The notes under the pieces were generated by a model. The model saw only the letters and a program-made list of their open reading frames with translations. It searched no databases and had not been told where the DNA came from. The translations under genes and the position numbers were made by a program. Positions 60,666 to 64,000 of a stretch of 64,000 nt of DNA are shown piece by piece; position 1 is the first letter of the stretch, and each line of letters starts with the position of its first letter. The stretch covers positions 186,001-250,000 of the forward strand of contig CAXKVV010002170.1 in NCBI GenBank assembly GCA_964058805.1, in the 5' to 3' direction. The DNA comes from Schoenoplectus triqueter. Lineage: Eukaryota > Streptophyta > Magnoliopsida > Poales > Cyperaceae.

Positions 60666-61700
60666 GAGTGCGCAAAACATGAAAACGGGTAACGACGCTA
60701 TCGGTACCGCCGAAAACGAGTTCGGGAGCGCACAACAGCAAAACAGGACCCGACGCCCTCAGTACCGCCGAAAACGAGTCCGGGAGCGCAAAACATGAAA
60801 ACGGGACCCGACGCCCTCGGTACGGCCGAAACCGAGTCCGGGCGCGCAAAACGTGAAAACGGGACCGGACGCCCTCGGTACTGCCGAAATCGAGTCCGAG
60901 CGCGCAAAACATCAAAACGGGTCCTGACGCCGTCAGTACCGCCGAAAACGAGTCAGGGAGCGCAAAACATGAAAACGGGACCCGACGCCCTCGGTACCGC
61001 CGAAACCAAGTCCGGGCGCGTAAAACATGAAAACGGGTCCCGACTCCCTCGGTACCGCCGAAACAGGGTCCGGGCGCGCAAAACATGAAAACGGGTCCCG
61101 ATGCCCTCGGTACCGCCGAAACCGAGTCGGGGCGCGCAAAACGTGAAAACGGGACCCGACGTCCCCGGTACCGCCGAAAATGAGTTCGAGCGCCCAAATT
61201 AAGAAAACGAGACCCGACGCACTCGGTACCTTCGAAATCGAGTCCGGGCACGCAAAACATGAAAACAGGACACGACGCCCTCGGTACCGCCGAAAACGAG
61301 TCCGGGCGCGCAAAACATGAAAATGGGACTCGTCGCCCTCTGTACCTCCAAAAATGAGTCCGGGCGCCCAAAACATGAAAAAAGGACCCGACAGCCTCGG
61401 CGCCGCCGAAAACGAGTCCGAGAGCGCAAAACATGAAAACGGGTCCCGACGCCATCGGTACCGCCGAAAATGAGTCGGGGAGCGCAAAACATGAAAACGG
61501 GACCCGACGCCCTCGGTACCGCCGAAAACGAGTCCGGGAGCGCAAAACATGAAAACGGACCCTACGCACTCAGTACCGCCGAAACCGAGTCCGGGCGCGC
61601 AAAACATGAAGACGGGACACGACTCCATCGGTACCGCCGAAACCGAGTTCGGGCGCGCAAAACATGACAACGGGACCTGACGCCCTCGGTACCGCCGAAA

Positions 61701-61710
61701 TCGAGTATGA
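61701..61710 (-). repeat. inverted copy of the TCATACTCGA landmark unit
   Basis: TCGAGTATGA on the plus strand is the reverse complement of the landmark at 861, 1,382, 5,849, 6,370 and 11,300. Its neighbours follow the same order as there on the minus strand: CAGGTCCCGTTGTCATG next to it, then CGAACTCGG, then a 57-bp unit. This anchors the inverted arm to the left-domain layout and gives a direct way to measure divergence between inverted and direct copies. Confidence 0.85.
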
Positions 61711-63364
61711 GAGCGCACAACATGAAAACGGGTCCCGACGCCATCGGTACCGCCGAAAACGAGTCAGGGAGCGCAAAACATGAAAACGGGACCCGACGCC
61801 CTCGGTACCACCCAAAACGAGTCCGGGAGCGCAAAACATGAAAACGGGACCCGACGCTCTCGGTACCGCCGAAACCGAGTCCGGGCGCGCAAAACATGAA
61901 AACGGGACATGACTCCCTCGGTACCACCGAAACCGGGTCCGGGCGCGCAAAACATGAAAACGGGTCCCGACGCCCTCGGTACCGGCGAAACCAAGTCCGA
62001 GCGCGCAAAACATGAAAACGAGACCCGACGCCCTCGGCGCCGTCGAAAACGAGTCCGCGAGCGCAAAACATGAAAACGGGTCTCGACGCCATCGGTACCG
62101 CCGAAAACGTGTCAGGGAGCACAAAACATGAAAACGGGACCCGACGCCCTCGGTACCGCCGCAAACAAGTCCGGGAGCGCAAAGCATGAAAACGGGTCCC
62201 GACGCCCTCGGTACCGCCGAAAACAAGTCCGGGAGCGCAAAACATGAAAACGGGACCCGACGTCCTCGGTACGGCCGAAACCGAGTCCGGGAGCGCAAAA
62301 CATGAAAACGGGACCCGACGACCTCGGTACCGCCGAAAACGATTCCGGGAGCGCAAAACATGAAAACGGGACCCGACGCCGTCGGTACCGCCGAAACCCA
62401 GTCCGAGAGCGCAAAACATGAAAACGGGACCTGACTCCCTCGGTACCTCCGAAAATGTGTCCGAGAGCGCAAAACATGAAAACAGGTCCCGACGCCCTCG
62501 TTACCGCCGAAACCGAGTCCGGGCGCGCAAAACATGAAAACGCGACCCGACGCCCACGGCGCCGCCGAAACCGAGTCCGGGCGCGCAAAACATGAAAACG
62601 GGACACGACTCCCTCGGTACCGCCGAAATCGAGTCCGGGGCGCGCAAAACATGAAAACGGGTCCCGACGCCATCGGTACCGCCGAAATCGAGTCCGGGGC
62701 GCGCAAAACGTGAAAACGGGACCCGACGCCCTCGGTACCGCCGAAAACGAGTCCGGGAGCGCAAAACAAGAAATCGGGACCCGACGCCATCGGTACCGTC
62801 GAAAATGAGTCGGGGAGCGCAAAACATAAAAACAGGACCGGACGCCCTCGGTACCGCCGAAACCGAGTCCGGGAGCGCAAAACATGAAAACGGGTCCCGA
62901 CGCCCTCGGTACCGCCGAAAAAGAGTCCGGGAGCGCAAAACATGAAAACGGACCCGACGCCCTCGGTACCGCCGAAACCGAGTCCGGGCGCGCAAAACAT
63001 GAAAACGGGACACGACTCCCTCGGTACCGCCGAAATCGAGTCCGGGGCGCGCAAAACGTGAAAACGGGACCCGACGCCCTCGGTACCGCCGAAACCGAGT
63101 CCGGGAGCGCAAAACTTGAAAACGAGACCCGACGCCCTCGGTACCGCCGAAAATGATTCCGGGAGCGCAAAACATGAAAACGGGACCCGACGCCCTCGGT
63201 ACCGCCGAAAACGAGTTCGAGCGCCCAAATTAAGAAAACGAGACCCGACGCACTTGGTACCTTCGAAATCGAGTCCGGGCACGCAAAACATGAAAACGGG
63301 ACCCGACGCCCTCGGAACCGCCGAAAACGAGTCCGGGCGCGCAAAACATGAAAATGCGACCCGT

Positions 63365-63830
63365 CGCCCTCTGTACCTCCAAAAATGAGTCTGGGCGCGC
63401 AAAACATGAAAACGGGACCCGACGCCCTCGGTACCGCCGAAAACGAGTCTGGGAGCGCAAAACAAGAAAACGGGTCCCGACGCCCTCGGTACCGTCGAAA
63501 ATGAGTCGGGGAGCGCAAAACATGAAAACGGGACCCGACGGCCTCGGTACCGCCAAAAACGAGTCCGGGAGCGCAAAACATAAAAACGGGACCCGACGCC
63601 CTCGGTACCGCCGAAACTGAGTCCGGGAGCGCAAAACTTGAAAACGGGACCCGACGCCCTCGGTACCGCCGAAAACGATTCCGGGAGCGCAAAACATGAA
63701 AACGGGACCCGACGCCCTCGGTACCGCCGAAACCGAGTTCGGGCGCGCAAAACATGAAAACGGGACCGGACGCCCTCGGTACTGCCGAAATCGTGTCCGA
63801 GAGCGCAAAACATGAAAACGGGTCCCGACG
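63365..63830 (-). repeat. eight-unit block repeated at 55,650-56,100 within the inverted arm
   Basis: From the CTGTACCTCC unit the series of eight units is the same as in 55,650-56,100, at a spacing of about 7,717 bp (close to 133 monomers). Plus-orientation relatives occur near 2,820-3,140 and 8,562-8,890. The junction at 55,646 thus falls at one end of a block that exists intact elsewhere, so the break lies near a block boundary. Confidence 0.65.
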
Positions 63831-64000
63831 CCGTCAGTACCGCCGAAAACGAGTCAGGGAGCGCAAAACAAGAAAACGGGACCCGACGCCCTCGGTACCG
63901 CCGAAACAGAGTCCGGGCGCGTAAAACATGAAAACGGGTCCCGACTCCCTCGGTACCGCCGAAACAGGGTCCGGGCGCGCAAAAACATGAAAACGGGTCC

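Larger units (their letters stand above)
55646..64000 (-). repeat. 58-bp satellite array, inverted orientation
   Basis: The same 58-bp family continues, now as reverse complement: units read GGGAGCGCAAAACATGAAAA, then CGGGACCCGACGCCCTCGGT, then ACCGCCGAAAACGAGTCC. Orientation does not switch back before the window ends. Read on the minus strand from 64,000 downwards, monomer order follows the plus-strand order starting near 2,580 (also near 8,320), including the rare 59-bp unit with five T in CATGTTTTTGCGCGCC. Types diagnostic of the left domain occur here, such as the TCATACTCGA type (minus strand, 61,701-61,710), the double-KpnI type with GTCGGTACCCAATTTC (near 57,200 and 60,270), and GAGGAAGTCGGG. 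The GACGAAGTCGGG type of the HOR core was not seen. No gene is visible. Confidence 0.97.

Noticed and set aside
1..64000. CRISPR-like direct repeat array
   Set aside because: Units are contiguous with no unique spacers, and variation is spread over the whole unit. This is a tandem satellite.
1..64000. CENP-B box (TTCG, four bases, A, two bases, CGGG)
   Set aside because: The monomer has TTCGGCGGT followed by ACCGAGG, with T where the box needs A and without CGGG at the required distance. The reverse strand has no match either.
1..64000. Prokaryotic origin, REP/BIME elements or a repeat-protein gene
   Set aside because: No promoter, ribosome binding site, flanking gene or replication protein is visible, and the array exceeds 64 kb with higher-order structure, which fits eukaryotic satellite far better.
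55646..64000. Strand switch as a simple fold-back read or assembly artefact
   Set aside because: The arm after the junction is not the mirror of the arm before it, apart from about 100-120 bp. Monomer types and order differ. It cannot be fully excluded without reads.
1..64000. Transposable element or retroelement remnants
   Set aside because: No terminal repeats, target-site duplications, poly-A tracts or polymerase motifs were seen in any part of the window. All sequence aligns to the 58-bp unit.

Overview
This window contains no recognisable gene. All 64,000 bases are one satellite DNA array built from a 58-bp monomer, roughly 1,100 units with no unique sequence between them. A working consensus is: positions 1-20 ATGTTTTGCGCTCCCGGACT, positions 21-40 CGTTTTCGGCGGTACCGAGG, positions 41-58 GCGTCGGGTCCCGTTTTC. 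It is 62% G+C, has nine CpG steps per unit counting the unit boundary, and is strongly strand-asymmetric (18 T against 4 A). Almost every unit has a GGTACC site inside the 8-bp palindrome CGGTACCG. An uninterrupted array of this size, with higher-order structure, points to eukaryotic heterochromatin (centromeric, pericentromeric, subtelomeric or a knob). I do not recognise the family and cannot name the organism. Both window edges lie inside the array.

Layout. (1) 1 to about 19,500: an older, irregular domain of diverged monomers in large direct duplications of uneven length. (2) About 19,500-40,410: a highly homogenised higher-order repeat (HOR) of exactly 4,118 bp (71 monomers), made of three related subunits A (27 monomers), B (27) and C (17). 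Five successive copies are visible; the third is internally rearranged but keeps its length, and alternate copies share private variants, suggesting an 8,236-bp super-period. (3) About 40,411-55,645: a second irregular domain with shifted or recombined HOR pieces, a 2,725-bp tandem duplication, and a final part collinear with 15.6-18.6 kb. (4) 55,646-64,000: the array switches to the opposite strand and stays inverted to the window end. The inverted part uses monomer types of domain 1, not of the HOR core.

Long open reading frames (up to about 1,100 codons) run through all three frames of the monomer strand. They follow from the repeat: 58 is 1 mod 3, so every frame passes through the same three phases, and the consensus has no stop on that strand. 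They end only at single-base variants. They are not annotated as genes.

The organisation fits turnover by unequal exchange and gene conversion: a young homogeneous core flanked by older, more diverse material, plus a strand switch. Coordinates of duplication edges are read by eye and are good to about one monomer unless stated otherwise.
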